Source: Tetradesmus obliquus (taxonomy: Eukaryota > Chlorophyta > Chlorophyceae > Sphaeropleales > Scenedesmaceae). From it: a stretch of 64,000 nucleotides of DNA. Shown piece by piece: positions 12,668-27,048 of the stretch. The number at the start of each line of letters is the position of its first letter. The first letter of the stretch is position 1. The stretch lies in assembly GCA_030272155.1 (NCBI GenBank), contig CP126204.1:2347501-2411500 (forward strand), in the 5' to 3' direction. The notes under the pieces were generated by a model. It had not been told where the DNA came from. It worked only from the letters and a program-made list of their open reading frames with translations, and ran no database searches. Made by a program: the position numbers and the translations under genes.

Positions 12668-13897
12668 CCTGCAATCGCAAACTCTAAGTAAAGTTAGATC
12701 AATTTTTTTGATGACTCGACGAACGCACTGCACAGTTGCCGGCAAGCTGCACTGCCCCCAGCAGGTTGCACTTCGGCAAGCAGCCAAAGCAGCCAACACA
12801 TGCTCAAAGGAGTCAAGGCTGATCGTCGATTGTTGATGAACCGTGTGCTGATCTGGCTGTATTGCTTGCTGCATTCATACCCGACGAACCTGGTCTGTGG
12901 CTTGGCGGAGGTCCTCATGGACGATTCGCACAGCAGCACATTCTTTTCAAAGACCGTTAACTTGAACTATTGAAACGAGTAAAGGCGTGTAGACAGCTTC
13001 CTCCTCGTCAATTTCCACACACGTACGCCTTGCTCCTGTGCTTGCAATGCCTGGCGTATGCGAAAACAGAAGCCGGTGACAAACCAAAGCAGCGCACAAC
13101 GATAGCAGCAGCGGTGGTGCCGCACAAGAACAGCTCAAGCCAGAGCCCAGGGGGTGGTATTACAGACTGTGGCGTGTTGATTGCGCCAAACTCTTCATCA
13201 TACGATTAATGCAGTAAAAGTTACTGGTTAGTTTATTTTGTGATCGACACATGTTCAGGGTGTACATCCACTGTGACTTTCACACTGCCGCTCGTGGCGA
13301 ATTCTGTTATATTCATGAATTGTGTTGCAGACAGGCTATTGCTCGGAAGTGATTTACTTCTCAAATGGTTTTCCTAGCAACAAACAACATGGAGCTGCTG
13401 AGCTCCGAGCCCCCGGCCTCTCAAGAACTGATCAACTTGACAGTGCCAACACACGAACAAGGCGCAGAGTACTTGATTGAAGATTTCGACCATCAGCAAG
13501 CTGATGAAAGATCGATCCCTGCTAATTCGAGGGCACTTGCTGAACCTTGGCTAGGCCCCCTTGCTAGCTTGTGTTTGTTGCTACATACGTAGCATATGTA
13601 TTTATAAACGTTATGCAAGCGCTATGCTGTCACAAAGCATGTTGACCCGCAGCGTCTCACCCGCCTCGCGCTTTGAAATCACACTGCTGGGCACCACTGG
13701 TGGGCTGAAGCCGCGTTGTGCTGTGCACGAGCGCGGTAAAAAGCGTCGATGGATACGTGATTACTTACATGAAGCAGCAAAACAAACCTACAGGTGATGC
13801 AGAGGGGGGCACCGTCAGTATTGCTGTGCTCTGCCACAGTGCACAGTGCACAGCATTGCTGGCAGGGCGCCTGCGGTACTCAAGCCGCTGCTCGGCA

Positions 13898-14083
13898 ACA
13901 CATATAAGGAAAGTTGCCGAATTGCATTCATTACAAGCATCAGCATCATGCAACATAATGCGCACTCACATGGCAAGAAGTGGTCCCCCGAAAGGCCACC
14001 GTGGCTGCTGCACCTCAGATTAGCATGTGCAGCTCCTGCTTCTGCTCCTACGTCGTCTAGTATTACCTGCAACCATAACAACA
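13898..14083 (-). repeat. Dispersed exon-like segment, copy A
   Basis: This segment is nearly identical to 30131-30436, which contains the same block with part of it doubled. On the minus strand it reads acceptor-like TTGCAG, about 33 codons (VILDDVGAEAGAAHANLR..., then HGGLSGDHFLP), and a donor-like GTGAGT. It therefore looks like an exon with its flanks, here separated from the coding context present at copy B. The protein family is not recognised. Confidence 0.7.
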
Positions 14084-14273
14084 CAGTTCAGCATGCCTTC
14101 TAGGACAGCATCAAACGACAAAGACCAACTTACGCTCACAAACAGGGCTGGCTTGCGTAACCCCCATCGCCGCTGCCAGCAGCAGCAGCACCTGACGGCT
14201 GTCTCACAATGAAGAGGCTGTACAAGGCTCACATCATGTCAAGCCTTGCACGCGAGGCCCCCACATTGCCAAG

Positions 14274-14278
14274 TTACA
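14274..14278 (-). terminator. Candidate UGUAA polyadenylation signal
   Basis: TGTAA on the minus strand about 75 bases after the TFIIIC-subunit stop. Chlorophycean mRNAs commonly use UGUAA as poly(A) signal. The match is only five bases, so support is positional. Confidence 0.4.
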
Positions 14279-14351
14279 CCAGCGCATCTGCACAGCTGCA
14301 ACGCTGCTACCAGTACACCTGCACTTTCTTGTACACTACGTACACCTGGCG

Positions 14352-14523
14352 CTACATGCCCGGCATCATAACATCTGTCAGTGACAGCCCCACTCCAAGC
14401 ACAGGGCTGCCATCCACCACCTGCCGTATACCAGCTGTGCTGCCAGGCAGGCCTGTCGCAGCAGCACCAGGAGCTAGCCTGCAGCTGCACACCAGGCAGT
14501 AAGGCACACACGGCTGCACCTCC

Positions 14524-14559
<36 letters not shown>

Positions 14560-15091
14560 AGGGCAGCAGCACGTGATGCTGCCACAATGCCCCTGCACGG
14601 CGGCACACTGTAGCGCCTGCCGCAGCTGCTACAGCCCCAGCCACTGCGCACGTGACTGCCTGCAGGACACAGCAGCAGGCTGGCAGCACACCTCGGCCAC
14701 CCAACCACTGCTGCTGTTGCTGCTGCTGCACTGCCACCTGGCTGTACATCTGCATCTGTCATCTCCTCATCATCTGCAACACCTCCTGCACCAGCTGCTG
14801 CTGCCTCTGCTGCTACACTCGCCACCTGCATCGCCAGCAGCTCGCCCCCTGAGACGCTCACCGCCGGCAGCTGATCAGCATCCAACGGGTTTGGCTCGCG
14901 CGCCGGCATGCTGCTGCTGCTGCTGCTGCCATCGCCCGCTGCTGCCAGCGGAGCAGGCAGGCTGTAGCTTGCATACACCACTGCTGCTGGCCGTAGCAGC
15001 TCGTCACCATTGAGATCAGGGCTGCGGATGTTTAGGCTGACCCAATCAGCCATCAACACTTCACTCACAGGGAAGCTGCCTAACCCATAGC

Positions 15092-15125
<34 letters not shown>

Positions 15126-15714
15126 GCCTGCTGCTGCTGCTGCTGCCGCTGCTGCTGGGCCTTCACTGGCCGCTCCTGGTGCTGGCAGCTGCAGCAGCTG
15201 CCGCTGCTGCGGCTGCAGCAACTGCCGCTGCGCTGCCGCAAGTTGCGCGGCGCCCTGCGGATCCAGGCAGTATGCCAGCCCACCGTTTAGACTGCAGTAC
15301 ACATGCCTCTGCAGTAGCTCCAGCTCCCAGCGCTGCTGCAGCTGCTGCATCTGCCCCAGCAGCTGCACAGCCTGCGGCAGCTGCTGCACTGTCCGCTGCT
15401 GCGGGCCATCCCACAGCCTCACAAAGCAGCGTGACAAATAACACGCCAACTGCAGACCCTTCCAAGCAGCTACTGGCACGCCTGGCCTGTATGCCAACGG
15501 CCCTGCAGCAGCAGGTGGAGGAACTGCTACGGCAGCATCAAAAGGCGCTGTCAATGCATGCAGCAGCTGACTCAGCAGCTCCAGCTGTAGCTGCACCTCT
15601 TTGAGCTGCTTTTTGGCCATCTTCTGCACCACTTCTGTCCGCACATCAACCGGTGCAGGCACCAGACCTGCTAGGTCCACATCTGCTGCCTCGATCTCCT
15701 CTCCTTCCTCCTCC

Positions 15715-15755
<41 letters not shown>

Positions 15756-16269
15756 GGACGGTCTGCTCTGCTTCTGCTTGCCGCCCTGCTGCTGCTCCTC
15801 CGCACCTCCCGCTGCTGCTGCTGCTGCTGCTGCATCTCCTGCTGCCGCCTGGTCCTCTGCAGGACCCAAGCTCTGCCAGCCACACCTCGCAACTGCCACA
15901 GCAACATCCCACAGAGCAGCAGTTGGAAGTACTGCCTGCCGGGACCCCTGCCACAGCAGCGCTGGCAGCAGCCGGCCGATCAGCAGCTGCTGCAGGCTGT
16001 CAGCTGGTGCTCCAGGGCCCCAGCTGCTGTATAGCTGCAGGGCTCCGTGGATGAGCTTCTCCCAGGCACTGGCGTTGATGCGCACGCCGGCTCCGGCAGT
16101 TGCGTCCATCTCACCAGCAGCCTGAAAAGGAAGCAGGGCAGGCAGGCAGCAGGCGTTACTGCTCTATGTAACGCTGAACATCTGCAGGTTTAACACAGAG
16201 AGAAAGCTTGATTGGTGCGCATGCCAGCAGTTGCATCCATCTCGCCAGCAGCCTGAAATAAAACGAGGG

Positions 16270-16326
<57 letters not shown>

Positions 16327-16341
16327 GGGCAGGCAGGCAAG

Positions 16342-16373
<32 letters not shown>

Positions 16374-16505
16374 CGGGCAGGAGGGCAGGCAGGCAGGCAG
16401 GAGGGCAGGCAGGCAGGCAGGCAGGAGGGCAGGCAGGCACGCAGGCGGGCAGGCAGGCAGGCAGGCACGCAGGCGGGCAGGCAGGCAGGCAGGCACGCAG
16501 GCGGG

Positions 16506-16598
<93 letters not shown>

Positions 16599-18660
16599 GG
16601 GCAGCAGGTGTTACTGCTCTGTGCAGGGCCTGACAACTGTCGAGTCTCTCACAGACAAAACGGGTCTGATACGCACGCCAATGCCAGCGGTTGCTTCCAT
16701 TTCTCCGGCGGCCTGATATGGGAGGAGGGCAGACGGGCAGGCGGGCAGTGTGTCATACCACAACAGAATGTGGCATAGAACACGGCCACAAGCTGGTCAC
16801 CTCAGTGACTCGCCAGTCCCGTGCTGTTGCCATCACCAGCCCTGCTGCGCTGCCAGCCAGGCCGCACATGGGCGCCACCGCACGCGCAGCATGCGTCATG
16901 GCACTGGCTACAGACGGCCGCAGCCACTGGCGGTTGAAGCGGCTGCAGGGCCGCCCGGGCTGTTCAAATACATTGCAGATACAACAACACGGCACAGCTC
17001 AGTTGCTTGTATGTGTGCAGGTCATGATGAAAGCCGGGCTGTCTTGATACACAGCAGATGAAACAAGGCACAGGTCCTTTGCTTATATGACTGCAGGACA
17101 TGGCAAATGCGCATATGTGTCATAGCACTGGCAACGGATGGCCGCAGCCACTGGCGGTTGAAGCGGCTGCAGGGCCGCCCGGGCTGTGTAAATACATAGC
17201 AGATACAACAACAAGGCACAGCTCAGTTGCCTGTATTGTTGCAGGACATGGCAGATGCGCATGTGTCATGGCACTGGCAACGCCGTAGCCACTGCCAGTT
17301 GAAGCAGCTGCAGGGCCGGCCAGGCTGTTGGAACAGAAGTGTGCAAGGCGGATGAACCAACGTGTAAGTGCATCAGATACCACTCTGCTCAGTGGGCTGT
17401 GAATGCGCAATGCCAGCGCTGCATGCAGCTGCAACAAGTTGTCACAGTATCGCACCAATGCAGCGGCAGCAACGCCAGCAGATCTTTCCGAGCAGAGTAA
17501 GGCAAGCAGGCTAGCCGCACTTGCAGCAGGGTTTAGTCAACAATGCAGCCGCTAAACCGCACCCTCCTCACCTGCAATCCACCCTTGGCCCACACCCAGC
17601 TCAGCAGCTGCCCATCTGCCCCACAACTCGACAGCTGCTGTTCCAGCGGACTCCAGAGCACCCCTGTCACAAACCCAACGCCATGGCAGCGCCTGCAGCT
17701 GCTCTCGCCTGTTGACACGGCCAGTGAGAGCTGCTGCCGGCTGTAGCCTGCGGCAGTGTCACTAACACCGTCACTAACAACTGCGCCACTCCTCCAAACC
17801 GAAATGCTGCCGAGGTTCTTGCCAGCAGCTAGCAGCAGCTGCCAGCCTGCAGCAGCAGCATCCACGCCAGCTTCCACTGCTGCTGCTGCTGCTGCGGGGT
17901 GTGCCGCTGCTGCCACCACTGCCGTGCTCAGCACAAGTGCAGGCTGTCTGTCAGGCAGCAGGGCAGTGCCGAGGCAGGTGAGGGTCTGCTGCGCGGTGCC
18001 GCTGCTGGCAGCAGCAGCAGAAGGGTCTGCTGACCAGATTGTGACATCTCCTGCACTGGTGCCTGCAAAGCAGATAAGATACAAGGCGAAGTATGTGACA
18101 GCATTGGGAGGTAGTGGTGGTCGGTTGGCTAAAATATCCGCAATGATCTTTGCCAGGTGGTTGCTCCTGATGGCAGCGCTGCGCCACACAGATTGCAGCC
18201 CACCCAGCAACAAGCATCACCATAGCTGTGAACAGTTATGACGCATCGCCATTGCCCCAAGTATGCTACTCAGCCAACAGCATCAGATCATCAACATCAC
18301 AGTCTCTCGAAATCTCGTACCTACGGCCAGCAGCAGCACGTCACCATTGCTCAAACCAGCAACAAGCAGCATCATCGGCCAAGAAGCGTGATGCAAGGTG
18401 ATGATACGGCATTATCACCACCACAGTCTCTCCTTACCTACGGCCAGCAGCAGCACATCACCATTGCTCAAACCAGCAACAAGCAGCATCATTGGCCAAG
18501 AAGCGTGATACAAGCAACACTACGGCATTATCACCACTACAGTCTCTCCTTACCTACGGCCAGCAGCAGCACGTCACCAGCCTCAGCCCTGCACACAGCA
18601 CCAGGCAGCACCGCGCAGCTGCTGCTGCCAGCTGCAGCAGCAGCCTGCGCTGCACTATCC

Positions 18661-18719
<59 letters not shown>

Positions 18720-18827
18720 AGGCAGTACGGCCCATGCCAGTGACGTCACGTATGTTCCATTGGCCACCCGTACTGCACCCAGGTACTGCAGATGCACCCC
18801 TTGCTGATCCTCACTAGCGCCATTGGC

Positions 18828-18871
<44 letters not shown>

Positions 18872-19175
18872 CAGGTAAATTGCACCGCCACAGTTGCACA
18901 CAGCCGCCCTTGCTGCCAACTGCCAGCAGCGCCACTCGCTCCGGCAATCCCTCCTCCTCCTTTTCTTCCTCATGCTGCTGCTGCTGCTGTTGTTCTGCTG
19001 CAGTGTTGCTGCTTTTGCAGCGCAGGATACAAGTGGCTGACCACGCTGCTGCTGTTGCTGCCATGAAGGTGCGGCGAGCCTCCCAAGAAGCCGCTGCTAT
19101 CTTGGGGCCCTGCAGCGCTGCCAAGTTGCTGTTGTCGTACGCATACGCGGGCTGCGGTGCAGCAGCAGCAGCAGC

Positions 19176-19226
<51 letters not shown>

Positions 19227-19611
19227 AGGTGAGCACTGAAGAACCTGCAGGGCATGTGCTGCTGGAGCCCATCAGCAGCAGCAGCAGCACAACAGGCCCA
19301 GCAGAACGCACATACCCAGTAGAATCCACCGTGCATTCACAGCTGCTGTCTCCTGAACAAGCAACATCGTTGTTCCACCACCCGCACTGCATTACAGAGC
19401 CCGCATAACATCTGCCTGCTCCCTCCTTTGCGCACAGGAGCTAGACGCATTGCTCCATTTGCTGCACCACCCGGCCGCTCACCGCATATGCGCAGGTGCG
19501 TGCCGAGATTACGTTGCCAGCGCGCAGCCGCAGCGAGGGCCCCCGCAGCGAGTTGCTGGCCAGCTGCACCTCAAGACCTGCTGCCTGCTGACTCAGCTTC
19601 ACAGACACACT

Positions 19612-19651
<40 letters not shown>

Positions 19652-19728
19652 AGAGAGGTAAAGTGAGTTGCTGGCCAGCTGCACTTCCAGCCCCGCTGCC
19701 TGCTGGCTCAGCTTCACAGACACGCTGC

Positions 19729-19764
<36 letters not shown>

Positions 19765-22296
19765 GGTTGGCAGAGCGCATATGCAGCAATCCCCGCATAA
19801 CGCAGCTGACCAGTGCGAAAGAAGTGCACGCACGGCCATGCAACTGCGTGCAACCATCTAAGTTACTCAAATGATACAATAGACACAAACCCACCTCTGG
19901 CACCCCACAGCCGCATCCCTGGACTCTGCAAATGCGCTCAGCGGCCCAACAATGCCGCCAGCCTGGCCAGCAGCAGCAGCAGCAGCCGCTGCAGCAATCA
20001 GCCCCAGCCCCTCAGCTGCCTCACTCCGCTTGCGCTTGCCACCCCTGCCCCTGCCCGGCCCTGCTGCTGCTGCTGCTTGGTCAGCAGCAGCAGTAAACCC
20101 TCCTGCGCCTTGCGCTGCCGCAAGCATTGCCTGCTTCATTGACCCCCGCCTGCCAGCAGCAGCAGCAGCAGCAGCAGCAGCACCTCTGCCAGCTGGCCGC
20201 ACCCCAGGGTCTGCTGTGGATCCGTCTAGCAGTGGCTGTGCTGCGCCGCCTGCTGCCATGAGGTTGTTGTAGCCCTTGGTGAGGTAGGGGTTGGTTGTGT
20301 CTTTGCGCAGCAGGGCGTCAAAGGACTGGATGACTGCCTTGCGGATGATGGCCTTGGTCAGGCTGATCAGCTGCAGGGAGAAATACATACATCAGATGGG
20401 GAGTGGCAGGGCGCTGTGCCATGCCATTTGAGTCAGGTGCTGCTTTTGTTGCAGTTTATTGCAGCTCCCAAGGCATGCGAGCATTAGATGAATGCCCTTG
20501 TTCTGGTGTGTGAACATGTTGGCAGCACCACTGCCTTGCGGATGATGGCCTTGGTCAGGCTGATCAGCTGCATGTGGGGACGGGAGGGAAAAAACAAAGG
20601 GAAGCGGGTGTTGGCAGGGCGGTGTGCAATGTTGGATTAGTTGTTATGATGGTTCAGGCTGAAAAAAAGAGGGGACAAGAAACAGGAAGCGGCTGTCATT
20701 GTTGGTACCATGGTGGGTGGTGTGCCATACGAGTTGGGTTGAACAGCTATCTCTGCCTCACCTTCTTTGCCTCTGTGGCCGCCTCCATGTGGTGAGGTGG
20801 CTGAACTCGCCCCACACCTGGGTCCACAGCCGCAAACTGTGATGTGCTAAAGCCAACATCAGCAACTTACATTGCTGCCTGCGCACCACCTTTTTGCCTC
20901 TATGCCCGCCTCCATGTGCTGCTGGCGCGGGGCGCTGAACCGTGCACCCTGTGCTGCTGCTGCGGCAACCGTAGCAATCATCAATGGCCCTGTGCCTACC
21001 TTCTTTGCCTCTGTGGCCGCCTCCATCTGTGTCTGGTGCATGTGGCTGAACTCGCCCCACACCTGGGTCTAGGCCGCAAACCGTAATATGCCAAAGCCGA
21101 TGACAACATGTTATGTTGCCGCTACTTCTCACCTTCTTTGCCTCTGTGGCCTCCATCTGCTGCTGGTGCAGGTGGCTGAACTCGGCCCACACCTGGGTCC
21201 ACAGCCGCAGGTCAACCTTGCGCAGGTGCTGGCCCTTGCTGTAGCGCGGCAGCTGCAGCAATCAACAAACACAAGATGGAGTGAGAACACATTGCACATA
21301 GCAGAACAGTGACCGCAGGTCCACCTTGCGCAGGTGCTGGCCCTTGCTGTAGCGCGGCAGCTGCAGCAATAAGAACACAGAAGAAGGGATGAGAACACAT
21401 TGCACATAGCAGAACAGTGACCGCAGGTCCACCTTGCGCAGGTGCTGGCCCTTGCTGTAGCGCGGCAGCTGCAGCAATAAGAACACAGAAGAAGGGATGA
21501 GAACACATTGCACATAGCAGAAAAGTGACCACTGGTCCACCTTGCGCGCGTGCTGGCCCTTGCTGTAGCGCGGCAGCTGCAGCAATCACAAACACAAGAT
21601 GGAGTGAGAACACACTTTTCAAAAAAGAGGAGTGACCGCATGTCCACCTTGCACAGGTGCTGGCCTTGCTGCACCGCGGCAGCTGCAGCAATTAGACAAC
21701 AGCACACAGAGTTTAAATCGCCCTCAAAAAGCAGGTGATGGCTTTGCCGCAGCTCGGCAGCTGCAGCTACTCTGCAAGAATAACACAGCAACATCATAGC
21801 AGAAGGGTATGACCTAGCCAGCCGTTGACATATAAAAATAGCTGCAGGTCAATGCAAACCCCGGAATTCTGCATTGAACCAGCGCACCTTCTTCCTGTCC
21901 ACGGCAAGGCGCAGCGTGGCAAGGAATCCAGGTTCTACGCCAAACCCCGGAAGGATTGATATCCTAAAAAAGCTGACACTAAACCCCTGAACCTCAACCA
22001 TGCAGCAGCCGCACCTTCTTCCTGTCCACAGCCAGGCGCAGCGTGGCAAAGCGCTGCGCCAGGTCCTTGGCAAACCCTGGAAGCATTGAAAACCTAAATA
22101 GCTGACACTGAACCCCTAAACCTCAACCATGCAGCAGCCTCACCTTCTTCCTGTCCACAGCCAGGCGCAGCGTGGCAAAGCGCTGCGCCAAAATGCGCGG
22201 CACCACCTTGCTCCAGGTGCCAGCGTCGCTGCTGGCCAGGCTGCTGCCCTGCGGCAGCAGCGAGGTGAAGGTGTCACTGGGGAAGTCGGCAGGCAC

Positions 22297-22344
<48 letters not shown>

Positions 22345-22732
22345 TGGTGAGTTGGGTTGCAGCTGACATGCAGGTACCCATGCAAAAGCTGAAATACGTA
22401 AGTATCTGCAGATGGCGATAGTTTTGTTAACAGCAGTGCTCAAGAAACGCCAAGCATGCAGCACACAGCATCAAGTGAACATAACAGCAACTACAACAGC
22501 ATATACAACTGTCAACGCAAACACACCCACCTCATACTCAGCTTCAGGGTCACCCTCCTCATCTTCTGTGGCGCTGCCCTCATCTTCAGTGCCCCCACCC
22601 TCCTGCTGCTGCTCAGCATCTGCATCCTTGCCCTTCTTTGATCTGCTCTTTTTCTTGGCTGCGCTGCGCTTGCCGCGTGCTGCCAGCGGGCCAGATGCTG
22701 CGCCTGCTGCATCCCCACCTGCTTCCTCTTCC

Positions 22733-22772
<40 letters not shown>

Positions 22773-23773
22773 CCTCCTCCTCTGCCGCCGCCGCTGCCTC
22801 AGCAGCAGCAGCAGCAGCTGCAGCAGCAGCCTCTGCATCTGCGTCTCCTGCTGCCGCTGCAGCCGCCGCTGCAGCTGCCGCAAGGCCAGTCCCCGCCTGC
22901 CGCTGCGCTGCTGCTGCTGCCATTGCTGCTGAGTAAGCTGGCATTGGCCCCACTCCTTTGCTGCCCTTGCGGAGCTGTTGGCTGCTGCTGCTGCCAGTGA
23001 TCTTGCCTGCAATGCGCACCCCAGTGGGCGTGCCTTTGCCGTGCGCCCCCTTCTTCTTGCCACTGCTTGGTGCGCCGTCCAGATCTGCAGAGACAAATCA
23101 ACAGGTGTTTAAAAGTGCATGACCGAGTGAGCAACATGGCACCAAACAGTGAAGACAGCGCAGCATGCATTTGTCATCAATCCAGAGCAGCCTCCTGCGC
23201 TGCAGGCATGCTGAGATAGCGTATGTATGCCGCGCTCTACGCAGCTGTATTGCTTTTGCAGCAACCTGCCGCTGACACAACATTGTGAGGGTGCGCAAGC
23301 GGCAGGTCCCGCAGAGCAACACACAATCAACGCACAAACAACATGTGCTTCGCCCCTCACCTTCACTCTCTGTGACCTCCTCTGGCTCTGAGTAATCTCC
23401 TTCCTCCTCAACTTCATCGCTGATCTCATGGTCACTGTCAGCATCAGAATCCGAGCCGCCATCAGCAGCCCAGTCAGACCCAGAATCAGACCCAGAGCCG
23501 CCGCCTCTTCGCTTCCTGCTGCTGCGGCCGCCTTTGCCTTTGCCCCTGCCTTTGCCAGCAGCTCCTCCCCTGCCAGCAGCAGCAGCAGCAGCACTGCGGC
23601 CGCCGCCGGCATCACTGTCCGCTGCATCTGCGTCGCTGCCGGATAGGCCTGGGATGTCGGATACAGTATCATCCACCCATGATTTACCCGGCGTGCCGGC
23701 AGCGCTGCTGCGCCGCCCACGCCCTCGCCCGCCACCTGGCGTTGCAGCAGCAGCAGCAGCAGCTTCATCTCCG

Positions 23774-23808
<35 letters not shown>

Positions 23809-25051
23809 AGCAGCACTCTTCTTCTTGCTGCTGCCGCTGGCAGGCTTGCCTGGACTTGCCTTCTGCTTTCCGTGCGGGGACGCTGCCGCATTTCCTGCAA
23901 GCTGACCTGTCTTTCCTGCAAGCGCCTTGGCGCCTGTCTCTGCGCCCGACTCCGGCGGGGGCGCCCCAGGGTCCAGCAGGACCCCGTGGTCCCAGATGCC
24001 AGTGTCAGCCTCCCACACGGTCAGCTGCCGCACAGTTGTGGCCTGTAGCACAGCAGCAGCAAAAGCCGCCGCCGCCGCAGCAGCAGCAGGGGCAGTCGTG
24101 GGTGCGCTAGCAGAGAGCGGCTAGCGGTGCAGCACCATTGGTAGCGAGGCAGCTGGCGATAGTGGTACTTAGTGGATGTTGGCTCGCTGCAGCAGTACTC
24201 AACCCTCAGTCAATATGCCTCCCGGCTGCAGATCCATGCACAGTTTTGCTTTCCTTCTCTGCCCAGTGACAAGCTGCACTGAACCAAGAACCTGCTGATC
24301 ATGCGAGGATGACTCCAGACGCACAATCACAATAAGACACTGTGGCCTGCTACTGCTGCTGCAGCCAACCCACCAGATGCTTGCCAAACCCTACACACAG
24401 CACTGCAGCCCATCTGAAGCTCCACAGACACAATGTGCAATGTACACCAGCCCTGCCTCTCCGTGCTGCCACTGCCAAGCTGCATTCCACCCTTAAAGGC
24501 TGAGCATGCAGTGAACCATCCATCCACCGCACATGCAGCAACACACTGCTACATACTGCTGCACATCTGCCCACCTGCAGCGGCACTGACACGAATGTGA
24601 ACACGCCTGCCTCTCTTTGCTGTCAATGACAAGCTGTATCCCACCCTCATAGGCTGAGCCCACTCAGATCCATCAACTTCTCACCGCCAACATTGCTGCA
24701 CCCTTGACCTACTGCTGCATACTGCTGCAAATCTGCGCACCTGCAGCGGCACTGACACAATGTTGTACACGTCTGCCTCTCTTTGCTGTCACTGACAAGC
24801 TGTATCCCACCCTAGGCTGAGCCCACTCAGATCCATCAATTTTACAGCCTACATTGCTGCACCCTTGCCACACTGCTGCATCCCTGTCCACCTGAAGGGG
24901 CGCTGACACGATGTTGAGTGCATTTGCAATCGGCACGGTGATGCTGGCAGCAGTAGCGCTCATGACCCGCGTGCGCCACCAGCCATCATCCACAAACACC
25001 TCGAGGGCATCGCCAGGGGCAGGCTTGCCCGGCAGCGCCAGCAGCTGCAAA

Positions 25052-25105
<54 letters not shown>

Positions 25106-25729
25106 GGTGGCAGAGGTGGTGATTGGAGGTGGTGTGCCTTGAGGTGTTGCGCCTGAGCAGCTGCAGTGCCTGCTCATACAAGCACAGCAGCTGCAGGCAT
25201 ACGCAGCATCAAGCAGCACGATGATGGATGGACTGCATGTGCAGTGCACCTATGTAACAACATGTCCAGGGGCAAGCACTATTACTGCCAGCTGCAGCCA
25301 ACAGCCGCATCAACAGCAGCAGCAGCAGCGGCAGCCGCCCAAGCACACACCACGAGATGCACAACACCAAGCAGCTCAAGCGCACCTCCTGTGGCTGCTT
25401 GGGCCGCAGCATATTGGTCAGGTCTGTGTGCAAGTGGTGCCCCAACGCACCAGCAACAGCAGCAGCATCCCTCAAAAACACAGTGAAATTCATCACACCA
25501 AGCAGCTCAAGCGCACCTCCTGTGGCGGCTTGGGGCGCAGCATGTTGGTCAGGTCTGTGTGCAAGTGGTGGCCTTGTGCAGCAGCAGCGGCAGCAGCAGC
25601 GTCTGCTGCAGGGCCTGGGCCTGGCAGTGGGAACCATTCCCGCAGCAGTGCATTGGGTGGCTCCTCCTCATGCAGTGCGGCAAACTCAACCAGAGCAAAG
25701 CCGTGCTGCAGCTCCACCAGCCTGCAGCA

Positions 25730-25760
<31 letters not shown>

Positions 25761-25847
25761 TATGTGAGGGCGTGTTGGGTGGCTCCTCTTCATGCAGCGC
25801 GGCAAACTCAACCAGAGCAAAGCCGTGCTGTAGCTCGACCAGCCTGT

Positions 25848-25884
<37 letters not shown>

Positions 25885-25969
25885 TGTGAGAGCGTGTTGG
25901 GTGGCTCCTCTTCATGCAGCGCAGCAAACTCAACCAGGGCAAAGCCGTGCTGCAGCTTAACCAGCTTGT

Positions 25970-26004
<35 letters not shown>

Positions 26005-26775
26005 GTGAGAGCATGTTGGGGGCTCCTCTTCATACAGCGCAGCAAAAACAAAGATACACAGAAATGGGTCAAACATGGATGCAGAGATGTGCAGCTAGGA
26101 TACCATTGAAGCGTTGACTGCAGCCCGACAACGCAGTTTTGCACCATGCCAGCCACCCACCTGCCAGCAAACCAGGCTCCTGCCGGCCCCTCCTCGCTCA
26201 TCATGACTTCCACCTCATCACCAGCAACAAACACAGCACACCACAAAACAATACCTGAACGACAGCCCCACCAAACCCCTAACCACCCACCTGCCAGCAA
26301 ACCAGGCTCCTGCAGGCCCCTCATTGCCTCCACCTCATCACCAGCAGCAAATGCAGCACACCACAAAAGACACCTGAACAACAGCTCTACTAAACCTCTC
26401 CTCTAAAACCCCCACCGCCCACCTGCCGGCAAACCAGGCTCCTGCAAGCCCCTCTTCGCTCATCATGACCTCCACCTCATCACCAGCAGCAAACGCAGCA
26501 TGGCCCACGGCAGTGCGCGGCAAATGGGCATTGGGATCATCTGCATCAGCCGCACCTGCTGCTGCAGGAGCGGCAGCAGCAGCAGCAGCAGCAGCAGGAG
26601 CAGCAGGTCCGTCACTGCCAGCAGCAGGATCTTCAGCAGCAGCTGCAGCAGCGTCTGGTGTCTGCTTTTGTTGCTTGCTGCGGCTGCCGCCGCTTGCCTT
26701 GCTGCCTGCTGCAGACTTCCTGCCAGCTGCAGCTTGCTTGGGCTTGCCCTGTGTGCTAGCTGGTGTGGCCGCTGG

Positions 26776-26811
<36 letters not shown>

Positions 26812-26993
26812 AACGCCATCTGCTGCAGCTGCCTCATCAGCTGCTGCCGCTGCAGCAGCTGCTGCTGCAGCAGCTGCCTTTGCACTGCCGGCTCGCTGCT
26901 TGCCTGCAGACTTAGGTGCAGCTGGTGTCTCTGCAGCAGCAGCGGCAGCCTTGGATGGCCTGCCCTGCTTGCCAGCTGATGCGGCTGCAGGCT

Positions 26994-27048
<55 letters not shown>

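Larger units (their letters stand above)
12668..14351. other. Intergenic: upstream of giant gene, downstream of TFIIIC gene
   Basis: No frame here has recognisable similarity or a coherent exon structure. A 75-codon plus-strand frame at 13365-13592 is the least repetitive candidate but has no support. The stretch holds one copy of the dispersed exon-like repeat (13898-14083). The promoter of the giant gene should lie in the part just above 12667; I see no clear TATA box. Confidence 0.5.

Noticed and set aside
16156-16716. Pro-Ala-Cys-Leu and Gly-Arg-Gln-Ala repeat proteins
   Set aside because: Open frames through an (AGGC)n microsatellite stay open in several frames by composition; no gene context.
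21246-21775. CRISPR-like pattern of regularly spaced repeats
   Set aside because: The repeated unit is an exon start with splice acceptor and CTG tract in a eukaryotic gene; the intervening sequence is itself repeated, not unique spacers.
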